From: Epilithonimonas zeae
Lineage (GTDB): Bacteria > Bacteroidota > Bacteroidia > Flavobacteriales > Weeksellaceae
Direction of reading: 5' to 3'
Assembly (NCBI RefSeq): GCF_023278365.1
Contig: NZ_CP075338.1
Coordinates: forward strand, 3,844,001 to 3,908,000
DNA: 64,000 nt
Shown here: one piece after another, positions 49,786 to 59,594 of the stretch
Layout of the letters: each line of letters begins with the position of its first letter
Position numbering within the stretch: the stretch's first letter is position 1
The notes under the pieces: generated by a model
What the model saw: only the letters and a program-made list of their open reading frames with translations
Told to the model about the DNA's origin: nothing
The model's database searches: none
Made by a program: the position numbers and the translations under genes

Positions 49786-50832
49786 TTGAAATCCTCTTTT
49801 CTAGTTTTAACTGCGGGTATTTTATTAAGCTGTAACACTACAAAAGTTGCTGAAAAGGAACAGTTGTCTCACAAGATTGACAGTTTGATTCAGACTAAAA
49901 ATCCAAGAGCATTCAATGGAGTGGTTGTGATTACGAAAGATGGAAAAAACATTTACGAAAAAGCTTACGGATTTTCCAATGTTGATAATCAAACAAAGTT
50001 GACTCTTGAGGACAAATTTTCATCAATGTCCATAGCAAAACAGATTACCGCGACTTTGGTAATGTTGGAAGTTGAAAAAGGAACAATTAATCTTAATCAG
50101 CCAATCAATACTTATCTGAAGGATTTGAAATACAATTGGGCGAATAAAGTGACAGTTCATCATCTTTTGAACAATTCTTCAGGAATTGATGCCTGGGAAC
50201 TAAAAGACGAACTGCTTTTTGAACCAGGAACTCAATTCAAATATTCGAATATCGGTTATGGAACACTTGGGAAAATTCTGGAAAGTGCAACCGGAAAGTC
50301 CTATGAACAATTGGTTACTGAGCTTTTTGCAAAGTATGGATTCAACAACTGCTTTTATCCTAATACGGAAAATCAAAAAAAACTGGTTAACAGCTTTGCG
50401 ATTACGAAAAATGGGACGAATTTGGTTGAAGAATTTCCCTACTCAAAAGAATTTTATCCGGGAAGTCATTTGATTATCACAGCCAGGGATTTGGCAAAAT
50501 GGAATGACCTTCTTCATAACGGGAAAATTCTGAAAAACGAAAGCTATCAGAAAACGATTTATTATTCTGTTACCAATATTCATACACTTTTTAGTGAGAA
50601 GGAAATTGGTTACGGCTACGGATTAAGAATCAATGATAAAGCAGATGTTTTTGAAATTGGACATACTGGATTTTCTCCGCCTGCCGGATTTACAGCGGTT
50701 AATTTATATTATCCTGAGAAAAAAGTTTCGGTCACAGTATTAGAAAATCAGGCAACAGACGATTTTGACATTGCTTATTATTTTGAGCAGGAAATCAGAA
50801 ATATGGTTATCAAAAGTGACCTTGTGAAATAA
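49786..50832 (+). CDS. Beta-lactamase-like serine hydrolase lipoprotein
   Basis: A 348-residue lipoprotein (signal SSFLVLTAGILLSC) of the class C beta-lactamase/esterase fold. The SxxK motif is SIAK in DKFSSMSIAKQITATL and the YxN motif is YSN in FKYSNIGYGTLGKIL; the KTG-like triad is HTG in EIGHTGFSPPAGF. It lies 5 bases after carA and 58 before carB on the same strand, so it is in the carAB operon by position. The start is TTG 49786. Function unknown; such proteins may be esterases or D-aminopeptidases. Confidence 0.85.
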   Translation: MKSSFLVLTAGILLSCNTTKVAEKEQLSHKIDSLIQTKNPRAFNGVVVITKDGKNIYEKAYGFSNVDNQTKLTLEDKFSSMSIAKQITATLVMLEVEKGTINLNQPINTYLKDLKYNWANKVTVHHLLNNSSGIDAWELKDELLFEPGTQFKYSNIGYGTLGKILESATGKSYEQLVTELFAKYGFNNCFYPNTENQKKLVNSFAITKNGTNLVEEFPYSKEFYPGSHLIITARDLAKWNDLLHNGKILKNESYQKTIYYSVTNIHTLFSEKEIGYGYGLRINDKADVFEIGHTGFSPPAGFTAVNLYYPEKKVSVTVLENQATDDFDIAYYFEQEIRNMVIKSDLVK

Positions 50833-50890
50833 AATTTGAAATAAATGTAAGTCTAGAATTTTGATTCTCGACTCTAATATCTAATAGAAA

Positions 50891-53800
50891 ATGAAAAGAA
50901 CAGATATACAAACCATTTTAGTAATCGGCTCAGGTCCAATCATTATTGGTCAGGCGGCGGAATTTGATTATTCGGGAACACAGGCTTGTCTTTCGCTGAA
51001 GGAAGAAGGCTACAAAGTGATTTTGATTAATTCCAATCCTGCAACCATTATGACGGATGTGGAGATCGCCGACAAAGTTTATATTGAACCGATTTCTTTG
51101 GAATTCGTTTCCAGAATTATCCGTAAAGAACGTCCGGATGCGCTTCTTCCGACTTTGGGAGGACAAACCGGACTTAATATGGCGGTGGAATTACAGAAAT
51201 CCGGAATTCTTGAAGAATGTAAAGTAGAAGTTTTAGGAACGAAACTTTCAGCAATCAATCAGGCGGAAGACAGAGATTTGTTCCGTGAACTGATGCGAGA
51301 ACTGAACGAACCGGTTCCGGAATCGGACATCGTAACCACAGTTCAAGGTGCTTTGGATTTTGCAGACAGAATCGGTTATCCTGTGATTGTTCGTCCTGCT
51401 TTTACAATGGGAGGAACTGGTGGTGGAATTGCTTCTACTGAAGCAGAATTAAAAGAAATTGCCGAACTGGGATTGAAACATTCGCCCGTAACACAATGTC
51501 TGATTGAACGATCCATCGCTGGTTTCAAAGAAATCGAATACGAAGTAATGCGAGATTCCAACGACAACGCCATCGTGGTTTGTAATATGGAAAACATCGA
51601 TCCGGTTGGGGTTCACACAGGAGATTCTATTGTGGTGGCGCCTTCGCAGACACTTTCTGACAGAGAATATCAGTTGTTGAGAAACGCTTCCCTAAAAATC
51701 ATCAGAGCTTTAGGAATCGAAGGTGGATGTAACGTTCAGTTGGCATTAGACCCACATTCATTCAATTATTATATCATCGAGGTAAATCCAAGAGTTTCGC
51801 GTTCATCGGCTTTAGCGAGTAAAGCAACCGGTTACCCTATTGCAAAAATCGCGGCGAAAATTGCAGTTGGTCTGACATTGGACGAAATCAAAAATCCGGT
51901 AACAGGAACATCTTACGCTTGTTTCGAGCCAGCTTTGGATTATGTGGTGACGAAATTCCCAAGATTCCCTTTTGATAAATTTGAAACGGCGGACAGAAGA
52001 TTGTCAACTCAGATGAAAGCAACAGGCGAAGTAATGGCAATTGGTAGAAACTTCGAAGAGTCTCTGCAAAAAGCCATTCGTTCTTTGGAAACAGGATTGA
52101 GACATCTTGGACTTAAGAAAAAACAGGCGGATGCTTTGACTGATGAGGAAATCGAGAGAAGAATCCGAGTTTGCGATGACGAAAGATTATTCATCATTGG
52201 CGATGCCCTACGAAGAGGTTACGATTGGGAACAGATTGTGGAATGGAGTAAAATTGACAAATTCTTCATCTGGAAAATCAAAAAACTGATTGACTTCGAA
52301 ACAACAATCAAAGAAAATAAATTCAACAAAGAAATTCTTCTCGAGGCTAAGAAATTAGGTTTCGCAGATTTGAATATCGCGCATCTTTGGGAAACCACTC
52401 AGAAAGAAGTGTTCCAGTTCAGAAAAGATAACGGAATAATGCCGGTTTACAAAATGGTGGACACTTGCGCCGCTGAATTCGAATCGGAAACGCCTTATTT
52501 CTACGGAACTTATGAAGAAGAAAATGAAAGCGTGGTTTCTGAAAAAGAAAAAATCATAGTTTTGGGTTCAGGACCAATCAGAATTGGACAAGGAGTTGAG
52601 TTTGACTATGCAACCGTACATTCGGTTTGGGCAATTCAGCAGATGGGTTACGAAGCGATTATCATCAACTCCAATCCGGAAACCGTTTCCACAGACTTCT
52701 CGATTTCGGATAAATTATACTTCGAACCTTTGGCGGAAGAAGATGTGATGAACATCATCGAACTTGAAAAACCAAAAGGTGTTGTGGTTCAGTTTGGAGG
52801 ACAGACAGCGATTAATCTGGCAGATAAATTAGCTGCTCACGGCGTTCAGATTTTGGGAACTTCTCTTGAAGATTTGGACAGAGCAGAGAACAGAGATAAA
52901 TTTGAAAAAGCACTTCAGGATTTAGGAATTCCACAACCATTGGGGAAAACTTCGACTTCAAAAGAAGAAGCAATTGTGATTGCTAATGAAATCGGTTATC
53001 CGGTTTTGGTTCGTCCGAGTTATGTTTTGGGAGGCCGTGCTATGGAAATCGTTTACAACGAGAAAGAACTCGCTCATTATATGGAAAATGCGGTGGATGC
53101 CAGTCCGGAACATCCTGTTCTGATTGACCGTTACCTGACCGGAAAAGAAGTGGAAGTGGATGCGATTTCTGACGGCGAAACCGTAGTGATTCCGGGAATT
53201 ATGGAACATATTGAAAAGGCAGGTGTTCACTCCGGAGATTCGATTGCAGTTTATCCGCCTCAGACTTTGACGGAAACTCAAATCAAAACATTAGAAGATT
53301 ACACGATAAGATTAGCAAAAGGTTTGAATGTCATTGGATTAATGAATATCCAGTACGTGATTTCCAACGGCGAAGTTTTCGTCATCGAGGTGAATCCACG
53401 TTCGTCCAGAACCGTTCCTTTCTTATCGAAAATCACGGATGTTCCGATGGCAAACTTGGCAACCAAAGCAATTCTCGGATCGTCATTGAAAGATTTAGGA
53501 TACAAATCCGGATTGGTTCCTAACAAGGAAGGCGTTTATGTGAAAGTTCCGGTTTTTTCTTTCAGTAAGTTAACGAAAGTAGACATCTCTCTAGGACCGG
53601 AAATGAAATCAACTGGAGAAGTAATGGGGAAAGATTTGACGTTGGAAAAAGCTTTGTACAAAGGCTTAATCGGTGCTGGAAGAAAAGTGCCGACTTTCGG
53701 AGCTATTCTCTTTACTGTTGCTGATGCGGACAAAGAAGAAGCTTCTGAATTGGCAAAACGTTTCAACAACGCAGGCTTCAGAATTTGGGCAACGGAAGGA

Positions 53801-54070
53801 ACGGCGAAATTCTTTGAAGAAAAAGGAATTCAGACAAAAATCGGTTACAAAATTGGGGAAGAAGATGTGAACCTGATAGATTTGATTCAGAAAGGAAAAG
53901 TACAATACGTTGTTAATACGATGACGAAAGGCAAACAGTCCGAAAGAGACGGTTTCCAAATCCGAAGAATGTCCGTAGAAAACGGCGTTCCTTGTCTGAC
54001 ATCGATGGACACGGTGGAAGCTATTTTGAAAGTGATTGAGAGTATGACGTTTAAAATGGAGGCGATGTAA
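50891..54070 (+). CDS. carB: Carbamoyl-phosphate synthase large subunit
   Basis: Makes carbamoyl phosphate from bicarbonate, ammonia and two ATP, for both PyrB and ArgF'. 1059 residues: two homologous carboxyphosphate and carbamate ATP-grasp halves ([18 protein letters not shown] in the first, [18 protein letters not shown] in the second), the first binding loop [14 protein letters not shown], and a C-terminal MGS-like domain ([20 protein letters not shown], near 955) that in other species binds UMP or ornithine. Normal length. A good terminator follows. Confidence 0.96.
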   Translation: MKRTDIQTILVIGSGPIIIGQAAEFDYSGTQACLSLKEEGYKVILINSNPATIMTDVEIADKVYIEPISLEFVSRIIRKERPDALLPTLGGQTGLNMAVELQKSGILEECKVEVLGTKLSAINQAEDRDLFRELMRELNEPVPESDIVTTVQGALDFADRIGYPVIVRPAFTMGGTGGGIASTEAELKEIAELGLKHSPVTQCLIERSIAGFKEIEYEVMRDSNDNAIVVCNMENIDPVGVHTGDSIVVAPSQTLSDREYQLLRNASLKIIRALGIEGGCNVQLALDPHSFNYYIIEVNPRVSRSSALASKATGYPIAKIAAKIAVGLTLDEIKNPVTGTSYACFEPALDYVVTKFPRFPFDKFETADRRLSTQMKATGEVMAIGRNFEESLQKAIRSLETGLRHLGLKKKQADALTDEEIERRIRVCDDERLFIIGDALRRGYDWEQIVEWSKIDKFFIWKIKKLIDFETTIKENKFNKEILLEAKKLGFADLNIAHLWETTQKEVFQFRKDNGIMPVYKMVDTCAAEFESETPYFYGTYEEENESVVSEKEKIIVLGSGPIRIGQGVEFDYATVHSVWAIQQMGYEAIIINSNPETVSTDFSISDKLYFEPLAEEDVMNIIELEKPKGVVVQFGGQTAINLADKLAAHGVQILGTSLEDLDRAENRDKFEKALQDLGIPQPLGKTSTSKEEAIVIANEIGYPVLVRPSYVLGGRAMEIVYNEKELAHYMENAVDASPEHPVLIDRYLTGKEVEVDAISDGETVVIPGIMEHIEKAGVHSGDSIAVYPPQTLTETQIKTLEDYTIRLAKGLNVIGLMNIQYVISNGEVFVIEVNPRSSRTVPFLSKITDVPMANLATKAILGSSLKDLGYKSGLVPNKEGVYVKVPVFSFSKLTKVDISLGPEMKSTGEVMGKDLTLEKALYKGLIGAGRKVPTFGAILFTVADADKEEASELAKRFNNAGFRIWATEGTAKFFEEKGIQTKIGYKIGEEDVNLIDLIQKGKVQYVVNTMTKGKQSERDGFQIRRMSVENGVPCLTSMDTVEAILKVIESMTFKMEAM

Positions 54071-54090
54071 TTTCAACCTAATAAAATAAA

Positions 54091-54123
54091 AAAGCGAAAA
54101 AATAAAATTTTTCGCTTTTTTTT
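54091..54123. terminator. Terminator of carB
   Basis: 11-bp stem aaagcgaaaaa / tttttcgcttt, loop ataaaa, then T-rich sequence. It abuts the toxin stop on the minus strand and may act both ways. Confidence 0.85.
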
Positions 54124-54415
54124 ATGGATACTTTTCAGGACTTTGTGAGGTGTGGAAGATTCTGAAAATCTTTATAATTTCGTTTTCTTTATCTACTTTA
54201 TAGATGATGATATACGGAAATATTTTAAGTGGAAGCCTATGAAAATCATTGTGAATTTTTTGAAAAAAAGAAATTGATTTTAAAGTCTTTTCGGCTTCAA
54301 TCAGCTTACTATAAAATGATTTTGCAATTTTACGGGATGTCTTTTCAATGTAATAATCAACAGCTTTTACAACATCAATTTCAGCTTGATGTGTATATTC
54401 AATTTTAAAAGCCAT
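54122..54415 (-). CDS. RelE/ParE-family toxin
   Basis: A 97-residue toxin of the RelE/ParE fold (IEYTHQAEIDVVKAVDYYIEKTSRKIAKSFYSKLIEAEKTL ... FPYIIIYKVDKENEIIKIFRIFHTSQSPEKY). It overlaps the antitoxin gene by 11 bases, so it is the second gene of a standard antitoxin-toxin operon. Whether it cleaves mRNA or poisons gyrase cannot be told from sequence. Confidence 0.85.
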   Translation of the reverse strand: MAFKIEYTHQAEIDVVKAVDYYIEKTSRKIAKSFYSKLIEAEKTLKSISFFQKIHNDFHRLPLKIFPYIIIYKVDKENEIIKIFRIFHTSQSPEKYP

Positions 54416-54659
54416 ATTTTTCTTTCATATTTCTGTGGAATTCTTCAGCAGGCATAAAATCTTCATCCGCTAAATTTTCCATTGCATCCAATTCATGTTT
54501 TTGTTGTTCTGTGAGTTGGTAATTCATATTATGCTCCAGCCAGTTTTTATCCTTTTTGTTTTCCAAGATTCCATCCAAATATCCTAAAACCTGTTTGAGG
54601 ATTTCTTCAGGTTCATTTTTCAATTTTTCGGTAATGGTATGTAATGTTGTAGAACTCAT
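54405..54659 (-). CDS. Putative antitoxin of the RelE/ParE pair
   Basis: An 84-residue protein (MSSTTLHTITEKLKNEPEEILKQVLGYLDGILENKK ... ELDAMENLADEDFMPAEEFHRNMKEKYGF). It has a helix-rich N-terminus and a charged C-terminal segment (EDFMPAEEFHRNMKEKYG) typical of antitoxins that wrap the toxin. Overlap with the toxin gene supports the call. Confidence 0.8.
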   Translation of the reverse strand: MSSTTLHTITEKLKNEPEEILKQVLGYLDGILENKKDKNWLEHNMNYQLTEQQKHELDAMENLADEDFMPAEEFHRNMKEKYGF

Positions 54660-54741
54660 CGTAACAGATTTTTATCAAAGTTAGTAAAATCATTATAATA
54701 TGATAATTTAAAATTGTACTTTTAGCTTCAAATAAAAATCT

Positions 54742-55044
54742 ATGAAAGTATCACACATTTTATCTCTAGGGATTTTCTCAACACTATTGTTTTCCTGCGC
54801 TACTGTTCATGACAGACTGAATACAGGAACCATTGTAAGAGACTGTACAGGAACGTATCTGAGAGTTGCCGAGAATGAAGATCATCTGGTTTGTAATGCC
54901 GAAATTCTGGAATCTAAAAAGGATGGCGAGAAAGTATCTTTGGTCTATGATAATACGGATAAATGCCCGGAAAGAGACGGCAAAATTATGTGTATGATGT
55001 ATCACGAGAACAAAGGAATGATTAGAGTCAAAACCGTAAAATAA
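54742..55044 (+). CDS. Small lipoprotein
   Basis: A 100-residue lipoprotein (MKVSHILSLGIFSTLLFSC, lipobox LFSC). The mature part is short, with four further cysteines (DCTG, VCNAE, DKCPE, MCMMY) that could form two disulfides. No family recognised. Confidence 0.68.
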   Translation: MKVSHILSLGIFSTLLFSCATVHDRLNTGTIVRDCTGTYLRVAENEDHLVCNAEILESKKDGEKVSLVYDNTDKCPERDGKIMCMMYHENKGMIRVKTVK

Positions 55045-55062
55045 ACCTTGAACATTATAATA

Positions 55063-55096
55063 AAACCTCATATTTTTATGAGGTTTATTTTTTTTG
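55063..55096 (+). terminator. Terminator after the small lipoprotein gene
   Basis: 9-bp arms aaacctcat / atgaggttt, loop attttt, then T-rich sequence. It overlaps a TTG-started extension of the next gene, which argues for the downstream ATG 55105. Confidence 0.82.
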
Positions 55097-55104
55097 TGAT
55101 AGCT

Positions 55105-55620
55105 ATGATTCAGATTTTACTTGGGAATTTAGATTGGGAAACAAGAAAATTAAAACGAAATGAATTTCTCAAAACTTCCGGAACGATTGATACAAATGTA
55201 TATTTTGTAGAAGAGGGAAGTGTCCGGATTTTTATCGAAGATGAGGATGAAGAACGGATTATTCGTTTCGGTTATCAGGGCAATATCATTGTTTCATTGG
55301 ATTCTTTTTTGTCAGATAAACCTTCGGAGTTTTATATTCAGGCAATCAAAGCTTCAACGGTAAAGGTGGCTTCCAAAAAGGATTTTTATGAATTTATCAA
55401 TTCCAGTAATGAGAATCTGAAATTATGGAATTCGATTCTGGAAGATTTGGTTTTGCAACAGATTGAGCGTGAAAAAGATTTGCTGTACAGTTCGCCTAAA
55501 ATTCGATACGAAAGAGTTCTGAAACGAAGTCCGAAATTGTTTCAAGAAATCCCGAATAAATACATTGCCAACTATCTCAGGATGTCGCCGGAAACATTAT
55601 CGAGGTTGAAAAAATCTTGA
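55105..55620 (+). CDS. Crp/Fnr-family cyclic nucleotide-binding-domain regulator
   Basis: About 171 residues: a cupin-like cNMP-binding domain (FLKTSGTIDTNVYFVEEGSVRIFIEDEDEERIIRFGYQGNIIVSLDSFLSDKPSEFYIQAIKASTVKVAS) and a C-terminal HTH segment (IPNKYIANYLRMSPETLSRLKK). The HTH is short but recognisable. Ligand unknown. The open frame to TTG 55048 runs through the upstream terminator and is rejected. The following DinB-like gene starts 55 bases later. Confidence 0.85.
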   Translation: MIQILLGNLDWETRKLKRNEFLKTSGTIDTNVYFVEEGSVRIFIEDEDEERIIRFGYQGNIIVSLDSFLSDKPSEFYIQAIKASTVKVASKKDFYEFINSSNENLKLWNSILEDLVLQQIEREKDLLYSSPKIRYERVLKRSPKLFQEIPNKYIANYLRMSPETLSRLKKS

Positions 55621-55675
55621 CTTCAATCAATCTTTTAATGAACGAAGTTTTGGACTTTTGTGAAAAATATTGACA

Positions 55676-56227
55676 ATGAAAATTTTAATTAATCAATTAC
55701 TTAACGAACTTAAAATCATCACAGAAAATAGTATTGATTTTGCTAAATCATTACTCTATCAAAATAATGATACTTTAAATTTTCGAACGTCAGAAGACAG
55801 CTGGAGTATTTTGGAATGTCTGGAACATCTTAATTTTTACGGACAATTTTATCTTCCTGAAATTGAAAATCGAATTAAAAAAAGTCAATTTTCAGCAACC
55901 AAATCTGATTTTAAAAGTGGGCTTTTAGGAAATTATTTCGCCAATATGATGCTTCCGAAAGAGAAACTCAATAAGATGAAAACTTTGAAAATATCCAATC
56001 CAATTCATAAGCAATTGAACAAATCTGTTATTGAAGAATTCATCAATCAACAAAATAAAATGCTCGAACTTCTCGAGAAAGCAAAAGTGGTTGACTTGGA
56101 AAAAACGAAAACTTTAATCAGTATTTCAAAACTCATTAAACTGAAATTAGGCGATACTTTCCGCTTTGTGATTTACCATAATTTGAGACACGTCAAACAA
56201 GCGGAAAATATTCTGAACAATATTTAG
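55676..56227 (+). CDS. DinB-like superfamily protein
   Basis: A 183-residue four-helix protein of the DinB/YfiT type: FAKSLLYQNNDTLNFRTSEDSWSILECLEHLNFYGQFYLPEIENRI near the N-terminus (WSILECLEHL: helix with conserved Trp and first His), and FVIYHNLRHVKQAENIL at the end with the closing His. Metal-binding His are spaced as in DinB-fold enzymes; substrate unknown. ATG 55676 is chosen over TTG 55670. Confidence 0.82.
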   Translation: MKILINQLLNELKIITENSIDFAKSLLYQNNDTLNFRTSEDSWSILECLEHLNFYGQFYLPEIENRIKKSQFSATKSDFKSGLLGNYFANMMLPKEKLNKMKTLKISNPIHKQLNKSVIEEFINQQNKMLELLEKAKVVDLEKTKTLISISKLIKLKLGDTFRFVIYHNLRHVKQAENILNNI

Positions 56228-56246
56228 ATTAAGATAAATCGATTGA

Positions 56247-57038
56247 TTATTCTTGTAATTTGATAATATAATCTTGGTAGATTTTTTGAAAATTGGCTAA
56301 ATTTTCTTTTCCTGATTTGATTATTTTTCCGTTTTTATAGATGTTGTAAGAATTGATTTCCTTGGAGTTTTTATTTTGATAATCTAAAGTAATTCCATCA
56401 GTAATTATCCCCGATTCATTAGTTTTTAAATAGGTCAAAATCTTTGGCGCAAATTTTTCCGCATAACTTCCATAGAAAATTTTCAAAAGCGCATCTTCTT
56501 CACTGAAGAATTCTCCAATATTTTCAAAAATTGCGTCCAGATTATCCAAATCGGGACGGATATTCAATCCATAAAAAAGTTTGAAAGTCTTGTCTGGATT
56601 ATCATCACCAAAAACTTCATAATTGGTTTTGATGCTCACATTTTGAATGATATTATTTGACAAAGAACGAGTTATAGTTTTGTTTTTCGGTAATTGATTA
56701 ATATCAAAATCAATAGTTTCTACAACAATTGCAGGTTTGTCTTTATAGAAAAAAGTTCTGATTTGTTTTTTATTTTTTAATTCGATTTTGATGACAGAAT
56801 TTTCGTCTGAAGCGTTTGTAATTTTGATTTCGTTGTCCAGTTTAGCAAAGATGAGCGCATTGCCATAATTGACAGCTTGCATTGTCACAACAATGCTGTC
56901 CAATTTGTTGTTATTGTATTTTTTATAGACTGTTCCACTTTCAATTTTATTTTCAGTAAAACCTTGAGGGTCGCCAACTTGGCCGAAAGTGTAAAGACTG
57001 TAACTCATGAAAGCAAATAAAGACCAAAATTTTTTCAT
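56247..57038 (-). CDS. Hypothetical secreted protein
   Basis: Not recognised. It is 263 residues with a signal peptide (MKKFWSLFAFMSYSLYTFGQ), then beta-rich sequence with MNxxGTVYKKYNN and YDYIIKLQE-like tail elements. Repeated short strands (NSVIKIELKNKKQIRTFFY, IVVETIDFDINQL) suggest an exported beta-sandwich. It converges with the DinB-like gene. Confidence 0.66.
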   Translation of the reverse strand: MKKFWSLFAFMSYSLYTFGQVGDPQGFTENKIESGTVYKKYNNNKLDSIVVTMQAVNYGNALIFAKLDNEIKITNASDENSVIKIELKNKKQIRTFFYKDKPAIVVETIDFDINQLPKNKTITRSLSNNIIQNVSIKTNYEVFGDDNPDKTFKLFYGLNIRPDLDNLDAIFENIGEFFSEEDALLKIFYGSYAEKFAPKILTYLKTNESGIITDGITLDYQNKNSKEINSYNIYKNGKIIKSGKENLANFQKIYQDYIIKLQE

Positions 57039-57105
57039 TTTTAATATTTATAATTCTTGAAGATAAGAATTAAATCTTTTCCCTCTGGTTATTAAAAGCA
57101 AAGTA

Positions 57106-58695
57106 TTATCTTTTCAAGAGATTGATACTCACGGTTGCCAACTCAGAATCAGGAAATTTCTTGAAAAGATTCGTGTCCGGTTCCAAGCCAGATTCTTTAC
57201 AAATCCTGTGGAAAACATCCACTTCCACGATGTATTGGTCAGAAAATCCATGTGTTGCGTCATAAGCGGTAGCTGCAGTTAATCCTAAATTTTTGGAAGT
57301 AATTTCTGGCGAAATCGTATGTAATTCGATCAATAACAATCCGAATTTTTCTACATAAGGCGTCCATTTTTTGAGGTGATTCAGAAGATTTTCTTCCACA
57401 TCTTTGTTGGATAATCGTTTTCCACGGAACGCAAAAGCTCCGGTTGATGTGCTGATTCTGTCAGAATTAATATCCAAAACATCTTCCCAAATCCTATTGT
57501 GGTCAAGGAAAGTTCGGATGTTGAGCAAATCTCCTAATTCAATATTGTAATCCGATTGTAAGTCTTCTGCCAGTTGTTTTGGATTTCCAATGTCGCCCCA
57601 AATCACTTTGGCCCAGATATCATTTTTAATGAGATTCGCTCTCGTAACTTTCAACGCTGCTTGGTTGTAATCTGCGCCAACCAGAAATAACGGATGTTCT
57701 TCTAAGTGTTTTCCACGCAGAGTCTGTCTTTCTATAATCTCGTAAAGATGTTGTAATAGCGCGCCATTGCCACAACCCATATCCAGAATTCCTTTTGGCT
57801 GCTCGTTTAATGGACGATTGAAAATCTCTATGATAAACTCATCAATTACTTTAAAATAAGTCAAATGCGCGCCACCACTTCCCCAGACATTCATTTCTCG
57901 GTTCACGTGGATTTCGTCTTCGCCATCTTCGATTTCTCTGATTTCTGAAGCTTTCCCGAAAATCAATTGATTCAGTTTTGAGAACATTGGAAGATAAGAA
58001 ACCGTTACGCCATAAGCCGTTGCGCGTCTTGCGAAAAATAATCCGGTTTCGGTGAACTGGAAGTTTTTCCCTTTCTTGGAAAACCAACCAAGTTCAGAAA
58101 GATAATCAAGGATTTTTCCAAAATATTCCGGGTTCTTATGGAATTCTTCTGCGCTGAAACTGGCCTCCATAAAGTACTTGTGGAACATTCCGCTCATCCC
58201 CAGTTTAATGATAATTGGCCCTATTAATGCACCTTCGATATGTTTTTGAATTTGGTAATTCAGAGAAGATTCGTCAACAATCTCATTCAGAAAAGATTTG
58301 TATTTCTCAAAAATCTGAATCCATTTTTTGCAGAGATTTTCAGTCAGTTCTTTAGAGTTAATGACATCATAATCTGCCAAAAACTCTGCTAAATCAACAT
58401 AAATATTCTGATGAGAAAAAGCTTCTTCAGTTTTGTTGTTTTTTGAAATTTTGACAATATTAGATTCGTTATTCAAATCATAATTCAAGAAACCTTGTGA
58501 AGCCAAAACCCGCAATGCGACATTCAGATAACCTTCGTTAGCTTCAAATTTTTCATTGATTTCGGAAAGTTCCAGATCATCATTAGCCAAAATAAAATCC
58601 AGTACTTTTTTCTTTGACAAAGCCGAAATTACGGGCGCTGTAACAATCCCGTCGAGATGTCTGAAAATAGATTCACGAAGTTTTCTCTTATCCAT
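57106..58695 (-). CDS. Class I SAM-dependent methyltransferase with winged-helix N-terminus
   Basis: A large methyltransferase of about 530 residues. An N-terminal helical/winged-helix region (RESIFRHLDGIVTAPVISALSKKKVLDFIL) resembles the plant/polyketide O-methyltransferase dimerisation domain and is followed by a second helix-rich stretch, then the SAM motif I GILDMGCGNGALLQHL near residue 340. Substrate unknown. ATG 58695 (MDKRKLRES) and ATG 58737 (MENFYLPKHK) are both possible; 58695 is chosen as the first residue of the conserved region. It is divergent from the isocitrate-lyase-like gene. Confidence 0.8.
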   Translation of the reverse strand: MDKRKLRESIFRHLDGIVTAPVISALSKKKVLDFILANDDLELSEINEKFEANEGYLNVALRVLASQGFLNYDLNNESNIVKISKNNKTEEAFSHQNIYVDLAEFLADYDVINSKELTENLCKKWIQIFEKYKSFLNEIVDESSLNYQIQKHIEGALIGPIIIKLGMSGMFHKYFMEASFSAEEFHKNPEYFGKILDYLSELGWFSKKGKNFQFTETGLFFARRATAYGVTVSYLPMFSKLNQLIFGKASEIREIEDGEDEIHVNREMNVWGSGGAHLTYFKVIDEFIIEIFNRPLNEQPKGILDMGCGNGALLQHLYEIIERQTLRGKHLEEHPLFLVGADYNQAALKVTRANLIKNDIWAKVIWGDIGNPKQLAEDLQSDYNIELGDLLNIRTFLDHNRIWEDVLDINSDRISTSTGAFAFRGKRLSNKDVEENLLNHLKKWTPYVEKFGLLLIELHTISPEITSKNLGLTAATAYDATHGFSDQYIVEVDVFHRICKESGLEPDTNLFKKFPDSELATVSINLLKR

Positions 58696-58797
58696 AAAAC
58701 TGTTGATTTTGTGTTTTGGAAGATAAAAATTTTCCATTAATCTTAGACAAAAAAATACTTGTTCAGTTTTCGGTTGTTTGTAAAGAAGGTGTGAAAC

Positions 58798-58805
58798 TAA
58801 CTTTG
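58798..58805 (+). promoter_or_regulatory. Predicted -7 box of the isocitrate lyase-like gene
   Basis: TAACTTTG, 13 bases before ATG 58819. Confidence 0.55.
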
Positions 58806-58818
58806 TCAAAAAAAGAAG

Positions 58819-59592
58819 ATGACAAAGATTCAGGATTTTAAAAATTTACATCAAAACGAACAACCATTTTTAATTGGAAATGTCTGGAATGTCCAAAGTG
58901 CTAAAGTCTATGAAAGTTTGGATTACAAAACTATTGCGACTTCTAGTTCTGCGGTTGCACACAGTCTGGGTTACGAAGATGGAGAACAGATGTCTTTTGA
59001 AGAATATTTTTATATTATCAAAAGAATTATTAAGTCTATTCACCTTCCATTATCTGTTGATTTGGAGTTTGGTTATGGCGAAAATCCTAACGAGATTGTT
59101 GATAATATTTCTAGACTTTCAGAGATTGGAGTGGTTGGAATTAATCTGGAAGATAGTTTTGTGATTAATGAAACTAGAAAGTTATTAGATAAAGAAATTT
59201 TCTACGAGAAACTGAAAGCTATTATTGATGGATTAAATGGAAAGGGAATAGAAATGTTCATCAATATCAGAACCGATACTTTTTTGTTAGGATTGAAAAA
59301 CGCTTTAACTGAAACTTTAGAACGAATTAAAATCTTTGAAGAACTTAATATTGATGGCGTTTTCGTACCTTGTATTACTTTAGAACAAGATATTGAAACG
59401 GTTGCAAAATCTACCAAACTTCCAATTAATGTGATGGCTATGAAAGATTTGCCTAATTTTGAAACGCTACAGAAATTGGGTGTTAAAAGGATTTCATCAG
59501 GAAATTTTTTAAATGATTATATTTATAAAAATTTGAAAGAAATCAATCAGGAGATTCTTTTGCAACAAAATTTTTTACCTGTATTTTTATGA
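58819..59592 (+). CDS. Isocitrate lyase/PEP mutase family protein
   Basis: A 257-residue TIM-barrel protein of the ICL/PEPM superfamily. Visible: LIGNVWNVQSAKVYESLDYKTIATSSSAVAHSLGYEDGE, LSVDLEFGYGENPNEIVDNI (Mg-binding Asp/Glu), and GINLEDSFV. It lacks the KKCGH motif of true isocitrate lyase, so a PEP-phosphonomutase or oxaloacetate-lyase-like reaction is more likely. The substrate is unknown. The stop overlaps an ATG of the ada gene by four bases. Confidence 0.87.
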   Translation: MTKIQDFKNLHQNEQPFLIGNVWNVQSAKVYESLDYKTIATSSSAVAHSLGYEDGEQMSFEEYFYIIKRIIKSIHLPLSVDLEFGYGENPNEIVDNISRLSEIGVVGINLEDSFVINETRKLLDKEIFYEKLKAIIDGLNGKGIEMFINIRTDTFLLGLKNALTETLERIKIFEELNIDGVFVPCITLEQDIETVAKSTKLPINVMAMKDLPNFETLQKLGVKRISSGNFLNDYIYKNLKEINQEILLQQNFLPVFL

Positions 59593-59594
59593 TT

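Noticed and set aside
54122-54659. Toxin-antitoxin pair as a novel defence system
   Set aside because: It is an ordinary RelE/ParE-type operon with a standard 11-base overlap and no neighbouring defence genes.
55048-55104. TTG-started extension of the Crp-like gene
   Set aside because: It runs through the terminator hairpin of the upstream gene.
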